NCBI RefSeq assembly: GCF_031877795.1
Contig: NC_133932.1
Coordinates: 18,044,180-18,108,179, forward strand
Length of the DNA: 64,000 bases
Reading direction: 5' to 3'
Source of the DNA: Strix aluco
Taxonomy: Eukaryota > Chordata > Aves > Strigiformes > Strigidae
Part shown: in pieces, positions 1 through 13,030 of the stretch
Layout: each line of letters opens with the position of its first letter
Position numbering within the stretch: position 1 is the stretch's first letter
Position numbers and translations under genes: made by a program
The notes under the pieces: model-generated
Databases searched by the model: none
Told to the model about the DNA's origin: nothing
What the model saw: the letters and a program-made list of their open reading frames with translations, nothing else

Positions 1-129
1 CTGGCATGTTTCCTCCAGGTCCTTGTGTATACTGTCCAGACCGTGATAAACCAAGGGCCTTTCTGAGAACGACATTTCACTGTACAGACAAATTCAGGTT
101 AAACAACTGTCTCTTTATGCTTTTCCTAG

Positions 130-191
130 GAAGTACTGAAGAGAGCACTGGTGTGTTAGAACCAGAAGAGACCTCTAAGGCAAAACCCTAA
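130..191 (+). other. Possible terminal coding exon at the window edge
   Basis: A good acceptor (ctctttatgcttttcctag) is followed by a short frame reading STEESTGVLEPEETSKAKP and a TAA stop at 189-191. An AATAAA poly(A)-like signal lies at about 729-734. The frame is acidic and serine/threonine-rich, like a disordered C-terminus. With only 19 residues it could easily be chance. Confidence 0.2.
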
Positions 192-3100
192 AAGTGCACA
201 GCTAACTGCAGAAAGCTTCATAATAGGGCTTGATACAGCTTCTCAATTATTATGCATAATTAAGTCATTAGACCAATTTATCAAAGGAAGTATGTTAATC
301 AGTACCTGGATACTTTTCTGGTTTGTCTTTCAAAACAATGAATGGATGCGTTTCTAAAGGATAAATTGAAATTTTACAACAAATAACTGGGTCCAATAGA
401 AAGGATGATTGCTCAATTCACAGAGTGAAATTATTAGCCTTACATTATGCAGAAAATCAGACCAAATCTTCAAAGAGGTTTCTTTTCCTCTCCAAAAGCC
501 AATAATTCTATTGGTCTCTGAGGCAAAAAACAGAAGTGCATGAAAAAGGCAAACACCTTTTTAACTTTTGAATTATTTATTTAAAAGTTATTCTATCTTC
601 AGGTGTATGCCTTTGTGAAGCTTTTAATGTGCAGTTTCTGAAGATGTGTATTAGAAAGGGGAAAAGAACCAAAAGGAAGTTGGGGAAAACAGTAATTTTG
701 AGATCTTTGACAAGAAAATCCCTAAAATAATAAAAAAACCCTAACCCTGTGAAAGTGCTTGCATATTTCTATTCAAGGAGCTAAAAAACTCTTAGTCCCC
801 TAAACAACTGTCAAATTTCAATGTAACCCTCAGAGTTGATATCATACAATGCTGCAATACCAGTTCAAAAGTCTGTGCCATATTAATACCCATAAGCATT
901 GGTCAAAGTAAAATATGCAGGATTAAGTACCAAAATCAACAGAGGACTATTTCTATTGCATGTTTAAGGTATTTTTGTTTATACAGAATACTTAACGTCT
1001 TCCCTTTTCCCTAACAGAAAGGATTACAGAATTTCCTTCAGTGATACAATTCAATTTAGATCCAGCTTGTTAAGGAAGGCATAGAGGCATAATTACACTG
1101 TTGCTTTTTGTGTTGTAACTGATGTTTCCTGGATAAATGCATGTCATACAACCTGTAGCAATCCAATTAACATTCAAAAGACAGAACAAGAATGTTTAGT
1201 CATCAAATACATTCAAAAACAATCCAATACACTAGCTGTGTATTTTTAATGTTAAAATTCCTTTGTTCCCTTCTCTTGTTCTCCTCTCTTATCAACACAT
1301 GTACCAAGCCTGTAAGGAAAATGTGGCATAGTCTGATAAATTCTAAAACGTAAAATATTAAAAATTACTTCTGTCAGCTATATTATATTTCTCAAGTCTT
1401 ACACGGCAAAGAATGAACACGACCCCACAGGAATCCTTTCTGGTGACTGGGGCTGCAGAGATGAGCACACAGCATGTCTCATGCTCAACCATTCTTTCAA
1501 CAGTGGTAAGTGATACAAGTGTGATCTGTTTTTCTGTGATGTTTTGAAGCCAAGGTCCTAAAGAAAGCTTGTCATGGGTAGTGCTCACAAACTCCAGCAG
1601 AATTCCAGGCTGATCTCAACCTGACCTCACTCATATCAAGACCACAAATTCTAAACTTCTGGCACTTTATAAATGCCCTAGGGCTTCTCTCAAGAGACAG
1701 AATTCAGTGGAATTGATTTAAAATGTTGAGATTTCATTTATTTGTTAATGAGTTCAGGACTCATTAAGAATGCCAATTCCAGCTCAGTAAAAACACCATT
1801 TAAATTTACAGAAAACTATGGGTTTGGGGTTTTTTTAACACACATAGTAATGCAATATATGCGAAGTTGAACCTTACTCCAGTCAGAGACTTGCGTTTTG
1901 ACTTTTACCCTCTTCTGCAAATCCATTTTTCTATCTGCAGGCAGCCTTCCCTTAATTCCATGCCTTTCACGGTGATTTATGATGCCTACTAACAAGATCA
2001 AGAAAATAAACACTGGGGAGCTTGAATCCAGATGGTATCTCAGCTCAACCTCATAATGCTCTGCTGTCTTCAAGATACTACTCTAGTGCTCTTTAATTTT
2101 TGTTGTTATGACTGTATGTTCTGATTCACACTCTGTACTCGGCTGTGCTCTTTCTTTCCTCATACTGACCAAAGGGAAAAAGAGGGAAAAACAAAACAAG
2201 GGCTCCACCCCACTAAAAACCACACTGGTGAACACCACTAATGAATACAAGCAGTGTACTCTCATCACTGGGTCAGCGAATTTCTGCATTCAACTGTACA
2301 AAACTGCAGAAGTTTAGCAATAGGTGCTGATAGTGTTAGGTATTGTACAAACCAGCTTGTAAAAGCAGCTTGGAGCTGATTAACATTTGTGGTGCTGTGT
2401 GGCCAAAAAAAAAAAAAAAATCTGATTCCCTCTCTCAGTGCTGTGTAATACTTTCGTAAACAAGAACTTCAATAGAAATTATTCACCTGAAACTGAAAAA
2501 AAACCCAACAAAACAATTCAAAACAGGTTACAGGGGATTCCTACAATGCAGAGAGAATAAAACCTTTATGTATTTGGTCCAAACTCAGGAGCAATCAATA
2601 TAATCATTATTCACTAATCCTGGCCTAATCACTGCAGCGTCTGCTGAAGTAAATTCCATCTTGAATCATCCTGATCATTCGAATGGACAGGCAAAGCCCA
2701 TCAAGGCAATGCAAATGCATTTCCACAGATCAAGAACAGGCTTCAGAACAAAACTAGAAATAGATATGTAGCAGGGATAAGAAACAGTTGAAGAGAAACA
2801 GGGAGGTGAATGTAAAAGGTCAAGAATCGTGAAATGGAGGTCATCAGAATCGCCTTGGCTCCAATGGAATAGCCGAAACATTCAGCAGAGGAAGCCCTTT
2901 TCACCTGAACAAAGAATGCTCATAGGTCTGAATTTCTGGGCAATACACTATCCATCATCAACAAGATGCTGGTGGTGGAATCTTCCTTTTTGGAATTTAA
3001 ACAATATGAAGAATTTTCTGCCTTGCACAGGCTGATTTTTTGATCTAGAGATTTTCGGAGACTCCATGATTTTGCACATCTCACACCTAGTAAATATTAA

Positions 3101-5345
3101 AGACTAATATGTAAATATCACTGTGTTAATGTATGTTATAGATGTTTATATAAAACAAACTCACAGATTCCAAGTGGCTCAGTTTATAGAGAAGATGGAT
3201 TATACAGGCATTACTATAAGAACTTTCTACAACCAGGCTCAATTATTTATTCTATCACACGCATTCTCATGTTCTTTTCAGGGATGCTGTAAAGATGTAT
3301 TCAGCAACAATTCTGAGTATCCCATACCATGGTAAAGAAAAGCTATAGAAGCACTAAAAACAGGTGGGCATTTGGGACTTGAAGTCCAAAGATGCTGAGA
3401 GTGTTCACACCTCTTAAAACAGTCAGTGGTTTAAGTGTTCAAGAAGTGCCCAGCAGTTGTGCCAAATTACTGATCCAAAAATTGAAACATGCAGAATAAA
3501 AATGCATTTTAGAGGAAAGACATTCCATATCTAAAATGAGCCATGGCAAATCAATCACACTTAACTCATACTTGATGATGGTATTTTATGGTTCAAAATT
3601 TCAACCTGTATTTTTATATCAAAATAAATGAGTTATTGGAGCTGTGGACACATTACTCCCAAACCACGTGAAGTTAGACAAGCAATGTCTACACAGCGCT
3701 GCAGACAGCCTCTGCAGCCAACTTAAAAAAGGTGGGATGAAACCCAGTAGCTCCTGGACTGTTTTATTTCAGACCATTTCTTGCTTGTTATTCATCACAG
3801 CTAGACTACATCAAAAGCACGGACCCCTGTCTTTCTAAAACAGGTTTTTCCTCTTCTTTTCAGTTAAATGAATTGTTGCTCTATATTTCCCAAAAAATCT
3901 CGTCATGAGTGTGCTACACTGAAAACTGACCCTTTCTATCATACTTGAAAATGATAACATAACATGTCACTCCAGGTCAAGGGAAGATAATGGTCTTAAC
4001 TCAACCTCAACTCAATGGAGCATGCGGTATACTTCGATGTCATTCATGGTTCTTGTTTGGGAAAGGACTGCTTTTTCCACCTTCTGACTGCAGCTGCCAC
4101 TACAACGTGAGCTAGGCCAAAAAGATAGAATATCAGCACATCACAAGTTGAACTGCAGACGGTCTTGACCCCTCACGAAGAGCAAATTTCACTGCAGCAG
4201 TGAGGCTTATTTTGTGGCTCAGACAGATGATACTACAGTGACTGGAGTCAGAATGTAGCTTCAAGATTTGTTTCCAATGAAGGGAATTGTGGTTTTTATT
4301 TTCAGGACTAGAAAAAAAGAGCATTTTTATGTGACTGCATGTCTCTAGGATCTATGGCCCTAACACATACACACTGAGCTTCTGTTTTAACCCAGTCCTG
4401 GGAGTTCATCTGAATCCAGCTACCTCAAAGCTAAACCTCAAGAACTGGGATAAGCTTGTATGGTAGTACTTTATATCTCAAAATCTTCAATAAGTAGCTG
4501 CTCCTTTTAGGATTTGAAGTTCACACAGTCTGTCTTCTGGGTGGAGTTCAAGTGAGAATCATCATGTATTTTTTCCTATTTCAACCTCTTATTTCCTATA
4601 ATGGAAAGTTTGTCTTAAAACTATTATCCAGTGACTAAGGAACTGAAGTCACATACAAAGTGACACCTTTTGTAATTTGTGCTTCTGACAAATAATTTTT
4701 CACTACCTTCCATTTCAGTCCACAAACAATTGGTTCATTCTTTCACTTTGTACTACAGTTTGACTTTTTTGTGGCTTAAGAACATAGTTAACAGGAAAGT
4801 AAATTGAAAGGGAGTACCTTTTCTACATTGCTGACTGAGATATTCTAATATGATGGTGTGAATCCAGCTGAAAACAGTAAGATTGTGCTCAAGTGACTAA
4901 GTCAAATAGTACACTTTCTTTTCTATTTCTGTCATAAAAATAGAATGGTCTAAGGAAACCTTAAAGGAAAAAAAAAACAAAACAAAACACCATGTTAATC
5001 ACCAAAGCCTCACAGTAATCCCCAGGGCTGATTAGCTTTCAGTCACTTTATGAATCATTTGACCTCTAATAAGATTAAGCCAGGCTTTTTTTCTTCTCAT
5101 CATCATTCAAAAGGTCATATTGACTATTCACCTCTCTAACACTGTGATTCACGGTGACTTTAAATGAGTTGTGGAACCAGCTTTAGCTAAATCTCACCAA
5201 CAACATCTGAACCACATACAGGCAGTGAATTATCACAAACTACGTGAGTGGACATATTAGTGTTACTTGTTAGGGCCCAATTCTAATCTCTTACCCACGT
5301 GAAATCATTACTTGTCTAACTCATGGCTGAGCACAGTTGCCATTA

Positions 5346-5391
5346 CTAATTTTAAATATTTTTAAATTTATTTAAAATTTATTTTAAATAT
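5346..5391. repeat. AT-only imperfect palindrome
   Basis: Nearly pure A/T with alternating ttaaa and aaattt blocks (taattttaaatatttttaaa, then tttatttaaaatttatttta). It can fold on itself. No function is assigned. Confidence 0.7.
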
Positions 5392-6597
5392 GCAAAAGCC
5401 AAAGATTACTGTTTCCTCTCCCTTAACCCCTTCATCCCAAAATTACCATTGCTTATTTCCAACCGACCCAAATATAGCACCTGAGATGTCAGTGACTAAA
5501 ATGGAGATACTTTGCCCAGCTGAAAATCATCCAAGCTTTGTGGGTCCTGTCCCTATGATGAAGGTAACTGCTGAACATGAGCTTTCACAACTCAGTGACT
5601 GTCATTTCTATAAATGTTCCTCTAAATATTCTCAGACGGTAGCTTCACTTAATTGATGTTCATGCCCTTTTTGTTGTGTGACCTTTTGGGTGCAACACGT
5701 AACTTTTTTCTTTTCTTAAAGCAGGTATGCACCTCAGTGGGAGATCACCAAAATAATTTGAAACTCACTTTTTGTTTTCTATTTCTCCTGTTTCTTAATA
5801 GAAATAAACAGACTGCTATTAGCTAATCCTATCCAGCTAGGGTCTTGGAAAGCGAGATATGACTCCCCAAACTAGAATGACAAGATTCACTGAATAAAGC
5901 TTACAAATGAGGCTGTACCACGACCTCTGTGAAAGCAAACCTAGAAGGGAGCAGGGGCATCTTGTCAAGGTCTCTAATATGGCAAATATTACAGTCTTCA
6001 GCTACTAAGGGAAACTATGTGGGAAAAGAAGGTGCATGTAGGACACCATCCATGGCCTGTTTAAATCAATAGAAAAGCTACATTTTTTTTCATTAGCCAT
6101 TGGCTCCAGGCCACTGAGGAAACACCCCATCCACTGCACAAGCTGCTGTGTTAGTGGAACTGCTTACATGAGCTAGGTACACGCCCACTAATTTCTTTAT
6201 AGGATGAAGCCCAGCTCTGCTGTACATTACCAAACCAAGCTTAAAAAAGTACTTGCAGAAACACTTGAAAGGTATGAGAGAGAATCCCAAACATACATAT
6301 TTCAAACCAGTCACAGTCATGTAAGCAAAAAAAGACTACAGCTGCACTACTAGAGTTTTTACCAAGTACACACTACTGGTTTTAATCATTATAATGTATT
6401 GACAATTGTCCTTTTTCATGTTAGTTTAATTGCCTTTACAAAAAAACCCCAAAAACCAAAAAACCAAGCCCAAAGAAATTGAAGATTCTTTTAGGGCTTT
6501 GATCACAATCAAAACCTTTACCCCTTTGCCTAAAACAACTAAAGCAATTGAACTAAAGCAATTACCTAAAACAACTAAAGCAATTGAACATCCTCAG

Positions 6598-6645
6598 GAA
6601 AAAAAAAAAAAAAAGAAAAAAAGAAAACCAAAAAAAACCCCACCA
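6598..6645. repeat. A-rich low-complexity tract with AAAC/AAAG units
   Basis: Long A runs interrupted by single G or C. Just upstream, the 15-base unit cctaaaacaactaaa occurs twice (about 6530-6545 and 6566-6580), with caattgaa beside each copy. The 86-codon lysine/proline-rich open frame across it (6430-6690) is a by-product of the low-complexity DNA and not a gene. Confidence 0.8.
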
Positions 6646-9185
6646 CCCAAACCAGAGCCTCCACAGGATATCAGACTCATTAATCCTTGAAATATAAGTA
6701 AAGCTTTCAGGGCAGATGATGAACAGCTGTATCCAACAAACAGTTGGACCCCTGTATATCAGCTAAGAAGAATTTCGTGTCTCCTCTTAATCTTGCCAAG
6801 CTATTGCTAGATAAGCAGAGGGTGTTAGATTCACCTGTTACTATTTCTGTAATTCATGATGTTATCAAAAGTATTTTCTCCTAGAAAAGCACCTGTATGA
6901 GACAGTTTTATATCCCATTTCTGCAGGCTTTTTGTTGTTTTATTTTTTGCCTTCAACATCTGTTTAGGATATTCATTCACTCTCACAAAACAGGTAACCT
7001 CTATTATTGCTTGGTGTTTCAACACCATTCTTAAGAAAAGAAAAAGCAATCTATAGTGTCATTATATCTGATATTAATACTCTTACTGTATGTCATACTG
7101 GGTGCAAAAGAGAAACAAGTACATTTAGTTTATCACAAATCCATTCTTGAGAAAATAGCTTTGACCTGATGATGTCCATTTCCATTTGATAAGCTGAAAA
7201 AGGAAAAGTAACATTGAATACATATACAGGCAGCATTACTACCATGACCTTTGTTGTGGTGGGCATTTTGACAGCACCAATGACCAACACTCCCCCGCCA
7301 AAAAAACACAAAAAACCCAACAAATATGTTGCTACAATATGCAAAATGTGTCCAGAGTTTCACTACAGTGAGATTATAATGGGTTAACAGTTCATATAAT
7401 AGGTCAGCTTAATTTCCAGGTTTGTTAGTGGATGCAGGTGTAACAGACATGCAGGAGATCAGATGGCAGCAGTGTCTCCTGTGGAAACCCTGTCATGGCT
7501 TGTTCTCAGGTTTTTATAACTGACAGCTTTCCCCTGAAAGATGGTCCTTGACTCCATGGAAAGTGGTTTGGTCCTGTTACAGAAGTTTAGGTGAAGGAGA
7601 GAACAGCAGAGAGCTAGTAAAAAGAATCTGCTCTTCTTCCTTTAATCTACCTACCTTTTCTTGGTGACTTTCTGTCTCAGCCCATTCAGTGCACAGGACT
7701 GGTCCGTTTCTGCCCTGGTTTACTAACAACGCACTCGTGGAGTTAAGACAGTGATGGCAACCAGGTCCCTCTGGTCAAAACTTCAGTGATGACATGCACA
7801 TTTCTGAACAACAATAATAAAGATAATTTCATTTATTCAATTACAGATCTCAGCTACTGCCTGTCTGAAAAAAAGTATCATGATCCTGTTGGGTACCAGC
7901 ACTATTTCTTAAGATATATTGAAGTTTTTAAACATGTACAAATTTGGTAAGTATTTTGAGTCTGTGTTAAAAAGGGCTGTATTTAACAAGCCATTTCAAA
8001 AAAACATTTAAGAACATTAAACAAATGGAAAGCAGTCTTAGCCTTTACTTCTTTCCTATTCCTGTAAGAGGTGATCTAGGGCTGCACACCCTGACCGACA
8101 GCATGCTGTCCAGACGGCAGCTTTCATCATCCCTCAGGCACAGTACATCAAACAATTAAAAACTGTTCAATTTCTAACCATACGTGCTGCTTGTTCGTAC
8201 ACACACAGCGTATGAACAGCCCTGTCTGCGTAAGCTTTCAGCCATATGCATCCCCCGCCACCAGCTCGAATGGAGCTCTGCCAGCTTCACAGATTTAGGC
8301 AGAAATGACCCTGAAGCAGGAAGGACAAATAGCTCCCAGCTCCGGTTGCAATGTGCTACATGAGCAACTCCAAGATACCTCTGTCTGCAGGCAATCGGCA
8401 TGCCAGCAGTGGGTAGGGTAACATCACACCTAGCATGACACAGAGCAACAGCTTCACCTGATGATTTTATTAGAAGAACAACAAATACTTTTAAAAGAAG
8501 GCTGTGGAGACACTGGCATTGACAGCAGATAATATATATCTGTATTTTCACATATATATATAAAATCACCCAAGATCCCTATGGTTATTCTTTGGATGAA
8601 AAGCTAATCATGTATTTTCTATTTTAAGACAGCAGCAGAAAATCTGTAGCCAATCTGTAGGCAGCATTCTTTTGCTTAACTTTGCGAGACATAAAAATGG
8701 TCTTTTTTATTCATATTCTAATACTGTTCTGCAGTAGCTACACCCCTAGTCCCATTGGGGATGTATTCAGCAATTATACCATGTATTTGGAAGTACATCC
8801 ATTTACGTGACGAAGACTATCACTGCACTACTGTCAGCCACAGCTGTGTAAAAAACTAGATCCTTTTTTGTTAGTTGAAAGCATTTACTTTATGGCACAT
8901 TGGGAATTATACTGTCCAGCTTTTTCATTGCTCTTTTTTCACTATTTGAGTGAAATTTCTTAAGTCTGTAGGCTTTATATCCTGTATGGAAACTACAGTA
9001 TGATAGAGAGCATGTCAAATCATCAACTAGTTAAAAATAAAAATACAAAATCCTATTTAAAAAAGGCAGCTTCTTCCTTTACCACCTCCCCCTCCTTCCC
9101 CTCCCTCCCTCCTAATGGAGCAGCAGTTCAGCTGCCAGCTTACACCAGTCCTTCATGACACAATCGAATGAAGCAGGAAAAAGAT

Positions 9186-9295
9186 TTATGCCAAGCCTTG
9201 TAGAAAGATGATGATAGAAATAGTGATTACTCCTGCTGATATCAGTACCACCCAAGGATCATTTAGCTCTGGGGTGACCACTCCTGATGCTGATA
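9186..9295 (-). CDS. Possible last coding exon with hydrophobic C-terminal tail
   Basis: On the minus strand, an acceptor (gccaatagcttttcacag) is followed by 110 bp ending in TAA at 9186-9188. Read in phase 1, the product is SASGVVTPELNDPW, then VVLISAGVITISIIIFLQ, then GLA and the stop. It has about 18 hydrophobic residues at the very C-terminus with no charged cytoplasmic tail. That suits either a tail anchor or a GPI-attachment signal, in which case small residues near SASG could be the attachment site. The frame joins in phase with the possible exon at 9387-9482 across a 91 bp intron. The protein is not identified. A chance hydrophobic frame is a real alternative in AT-rich DNA. Confidence 0.3.
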
Positions 9296-9386
9296 CTGTG
9301 AAAAGCTATTGGCAGTTTAGCATACATTAGTTGCCATGGGTGTGCCTCACACACAAGGATGTAAATTAATGATTTAACATTATTAC

Positions 9387-9482
9387 CATCTGGGGAGTGT
9401 ACGTAAGGAGAACCAGCAACTGGAAATGAGGCAGGATTGCTGCAGTATTTACCTTCATGGATACCACACGGTGTTCCCTGTG
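9387..9482 (-). CDS. Possible penultimate coding exon upstream of the hydrophobic tail
   Basis: On the minus strand a 96 bp segment starts after ttttcctgtaaag and ends at CCAGATG followed by gtaata. In phase 1 it reads QGTPCGIHEGKYCSNPASFP and then VAGSPYVHSPD, with two cysteines, and splices in frame to the exon at 9186-9295. A second acceptor-like site inside (ctcatttccag, at 9420) would give a 33 bp exon in the same phase. The 33 bp between the two acceptors is itself in frame. The exon at 12863-13030 ends in phase 0, so it cannot join this one directly and at least one more exon would be needed. The protein is not identified. Confidence 0.25.
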
Positions 9483-12400
9483 CTTTACAGGAAAATATAA
9501 CATGCAACTAGAATAATATGCTACTGCAATAGTAGAGCTTTCCAAAAAATCAAGCACAAATGCCTTCTACCCAAAACTGTTCATTTTAATTATTAATCCA
9601 TATTCTGTGTTAAATATTTTGAAAACTATAGAGCCTATGAAAAGTGTCATCTTACTGGTCTGGGTTGGTTTATTTTTATTTTTTTAATATCAGGAAAGTA
9701 GTACAGGTTTAAAGTAGCAAAAATACTAACAAATATGTTACTGCTTCTAGCAGAGCATCGTATTTTTGCCTTTGTCTCAAAGGTGTTGAAGTTTACAAAA
9801 TTATGGTGTTTTAGCTGCATTTTCTGCCATTCTTTCTCGTTCCAGCAATGGTTTCCTGTCTTGAAGTGCTTAGCAGAGTGCTCAGTAGCACTCCTACCCA
9901 GAGGAAGACTTAATCACGTAAGGACTTAATAAAAAATATGCATTTCTCCTCAGACAAACATACTGCATCCATTCTCTCGAATTTGGAATGCAAACTAAAG
10001 GTGTGATCAGTGCCCTGCCAAACAGTCAAGGGTGTGTTCAGCTGCATCTCAAGATGCTGTTAGATAAATGGTCATTATCTTTGACTGAAGGCTTTTTGTA
10101 AGACACACTTCAGCAACACTGGACTCTGCCAAAAGCTCACCACATCTAACCAAGGCTACATGGAAAGAAGCACATATGCAGTTTTCCACTTGGGACTGGA
10201 AATGAAACAACCTGTATCTGCTGTCAGCTACCTCATATAATGCATCTCACATTTATGGCATTGCCAATCGGGTAAGAGTTTTGGAGCACAGCCTTAGATG
10301 CAAAGCTTTCCTTCCCCAGGAAGTGTCACACCTAAGTAACACAGTTTAATACCTGCATGTCCCAAGGCATTACAGTCTCTTGCTATTTATAAAATGGAAC
10401 TGTTAATAATAACCTACCTACCTACTTTGACAGAGACCCAGAAATCTTTCTCCTCTCTCCCTTATCTCCTCTGTCTCCAAAGTGGGGAGAGAAAGTGCCT
10501 TTTTTTCTGCAAGCATGAGGACCGTCCCCATACCTGCTGTGTCCTCCTTTCATCAGGATGCAGTAAAAATGATGGTCACAGCCTTGTTCTAAGCATGTGC
10601 TACATTATTAGGGGAATATGAACACTTAAGTGTTATTTTAACTTTTAAATGAGAGAATATAAGATTCTGTAAAATTAATCAATGAAGATGAAGAAGTCAC
10701 TATGAAACTCAGTGTTACAGACAAAAATACAGACAGCTGAAGAATACCACAAGTGGAAACTATTAAAATTGCTTTATTACCTGTAGTGATAATTCTTTAT
10801 GGTAAAGACAGAGATCCCAAAGCTGTGCGCCCTCTCTGCTAGGGGTTTTCAAATGCAGAATCTTTACAGGGAACAGAACAAATGTCACAGAAAGAGCAAA
10901 TGGCGAAAAAGTAAACATTTGTTTTTAATAAGATTCTATTTAAAACAGAACTTTTATTACTCAAAAAAACCTCGGACTCATTAGTTATGTTCTGACAACT
11001 CTGATGAAAAGATTGTCTAATCATTTATTTAGGAAATGGGCAGTAATCTACCAGGCACCATCACATCTCAGAGGAAAGCCTGAGAGTGGCAGGAAGAAAA
11101 CAGTTCCTAAAATCCACAACTCCAGGCAGCAGAGTTATCTCAAAGCCTAAATCTTGTCAGCAGCTAAGGAGACACTGTAATTACCACAAAGCAAACAAAG
11201 ACAACTTTTAAGCCATAAAAGTTAACATGGCTATAAAAGTCAATATATTTACAAAGGGGAGAAACAGAGAGAGATATAAAGGAAAGCCAAAGGGAGTAAT
11301 CTAACAAATTACACTTCAATTTTTATCCTGATGGTAATCACTTACAATAACACTGGGGTTATTTAAACCCCTAAATACTGCTGTCATTTCAAATTGCACC
11401 TGACACATTCAGATTATAGTCAATAAAATATTTTCCATGTCTGAATATTTCAGTTAAGTGTGCTGCAACCATTGCAAGATTAGAACAAGCTGCTCTTTGC
11501 CTCCATATGCTTTATTTCACTACAGATTTCTACTACAGCTCTGCAAAACTCTTTCCCAAATACAGTGGTGTTACATATTCCAAAAAGGAACAGAATTAAC
11601 ATGAGAAATCCTTTATTTCCACTGCAATGGGGAAACAAAAGGAATTGATGAAAGACTTGTTTATCCAACCCAGCATGACCAAAAGAATTCAACATAAGTT
11701 AAGCCACCAGAAATTAGAAAAAAAATTAGGTTGACTGTGAGCCAGCTACGTTTATTTTAAGAGTATCTTTGAAAGTATTCAGATATCTGAAAAGTTGCGG
11801 CTATACTTTGGTTTAATTCCCAGTTTTAATTTTACTTAAGGAGTAAAGTATCAGAAGCTATTCATTTTTAATAGTCTAAAATATTATAACATAAATTTTG
11901 ATTTATTTCTTGAGGAGCTTTGAGCTTTGGAACTTAGAGGCTCAGTTGACATGGCAGTTTGATGGGAAAAGGATAACCGCTTGAGATATGGAAAGACACC
12001 CTGAGTGTCAGAGGAGCATGACTTTCAAAATTATCAACTACTAAAATTATTGAAAAAAAAAGAGAGCTCTTAGCAGGTGTTTCTGTAGTTGTTTTTTCTC
12101 TGCAGTTCACTTCATTACTATGAGACTTGATGTTACATTAAAGATAACTAGACATGTCATGGACAATGAAGTCTTACTCTCTCCCTTTCTTTTTCACCCA
12201 CTCTCTGAGATACAGTGTAATTTGGTCGACATTTCTAGAACTATTAAAACATGTACCTGAAAGTAAGTTTTTAATGTGCTAGTGAATAGTGCTCAGTGAC
12301 ATAAAGGAGGCTCAGTGCCATTAGTAGACACGATTTAATTTTCCTATTTGTCAAGGCATTTTCCTACTTTAGCTTTATTAATACTACTTGTGTTTATTTT

Positions 12401-12862
12401 ATGCTTTACCTGCTTCATTTTTTAAAATCATGTAAAACTAAATTATTTATGGAGGACTTTTTCACTACTAATTGTCAAGGTAAAACAGAAGCTTCTGTTT
12501 GTATTGATTTAATTTCATACTTGTTTTGGTTGCACAGAAAACTTAATGTATTGCCTGCATATGGAGAAGAACAAAAGATTCTTTATCCTTTGTATTTGCT
12601 CATGCTTCTTTTGCTGCCTTTTCCCTGACTCATAGGTAGGCAGGTTAATGTTCTCTTTTTTTTTTTGGGTGGGGAGGGTTGTGTGTGGCTTAATAAAAAT
12701 CTTGTTGGTTCCACCAATGCCCACTCTCTTCAGCATCTTTTGATCCAGCCAAATACAAAACAGCACTGTAACTATTTTGCTGTTTTGTAAATGTCTTAGT
12801 GTAGAAGTTTGAAACACCTCTTCTACTAATAATCTATTTTTAATAGATATGTATGTACTAAC
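9483..12862. other. AT-rich DNA without a recognised feature
   Basis: Mostly unique AT-rich DNA. If the minus-strand exons on either side are real, this would be an intron. I see no repeat, RNA gene or regulatory site that I can support. Confidence 0.6.
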
Positions 12863-13030
12863 CAGTTGACTGCAGATGTCAACTTCCTGCTGTAAACAAC
12901 TCTGCAACATCCGAACATCAGGAAAAGCTGAAGCATGTCCCTTCTCATCAGACACCACAGTATCCTTGGGTGAGGCAAATCCCAGCTGCAGAAATTCCTC
13001 AGGGAGCACTGAAACACCACAGTCCACCAA
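12863..13030 (-). CDS. Possible internal coding exon, unidentified protein
   Basis: On the minus strand a 168 bp segment is bounded by an acceptor (ggtttcctggttcacag just above 13030) and a donor (CAACTG then gttagt, just below 12863). It is open in phase 0 at both ends and gives 56 codons. The product begins LVDCGVSVLPEEFLQLGF, continues with KDTVVSDEKGHASAFPDVRM and ends LQSCLQQEVDICSQL, a pattern that suggests an acidic linker followed by a helix. Codon use (many GTG, CTG, CAG and GAG) is unlike the AT-rich flanks, and the enclosing open frame (12515-13084) is the longest in the window. I do not recognise the protein. Against it: no homology test was possible, and false exons of this quality occur in vertebrate introns. 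Confidence 0.4.

Larger units (their letters stand above)
192..9185. other. AT-rich DNA without a supported gene
   Basis: Unique AT-rich sequence with scattered A runs, for example 16 adenines at 2405-2420, and the low-complexity tracts near 5.35 and 6.6 kb listed separately. Weak splice-bounded frames near 1.5, 4.2, 5.5 and 7.7 kb were looked at and not called. A CpG-richer patch lies at 8180-8460 and has a 131-codon minus-strand frame without any recognisable domain. Nothing else stands out. Confidence 0.6.

Noticed and set aside
735..750. Telomere-like ccctaaccct
   Set aside because: Fewer than two full repeats, so within chance expectation.
1370..1557. Minus-strand acceptor followed by two overlapping open frames
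   Set aside because: Two frames are equally plausible and neither resembles a known protein. It is too weak to call.
4133..4310. Minus-strand frame after a strong acceptor (ctctttttttctag)
   Set aside because: The only support is the acceptor. The product has no recognisable feature.
5479..5564. Plus-strand exon-like segment ending ATGATGAAG|gtaact
   Set aside because: The acceptor is poor and the flanking frame is open by chance over a longer stretch, so the exon limits are arbitrary.
6430..6690. 86-codon lysine/proline-rich plus-strand frame
   Set aside because: It is a translation of A-rich low-complexity DNA with short internal repeats. It has no splice or promoter context.
7655..7709. 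55 bp minus-strand segment with donor gtaggt
   Set aside because: The donor is good but the acceptor lacks a pyrimidine tract. Its phase also does not follow from the possible exons at 9.2-9.5 kb.
8174..8569. 131-codon minus-strand frame
   Set aside because: No recognisable domain, no convincing splice sites, and its start is in TA-rich repeat DNA.
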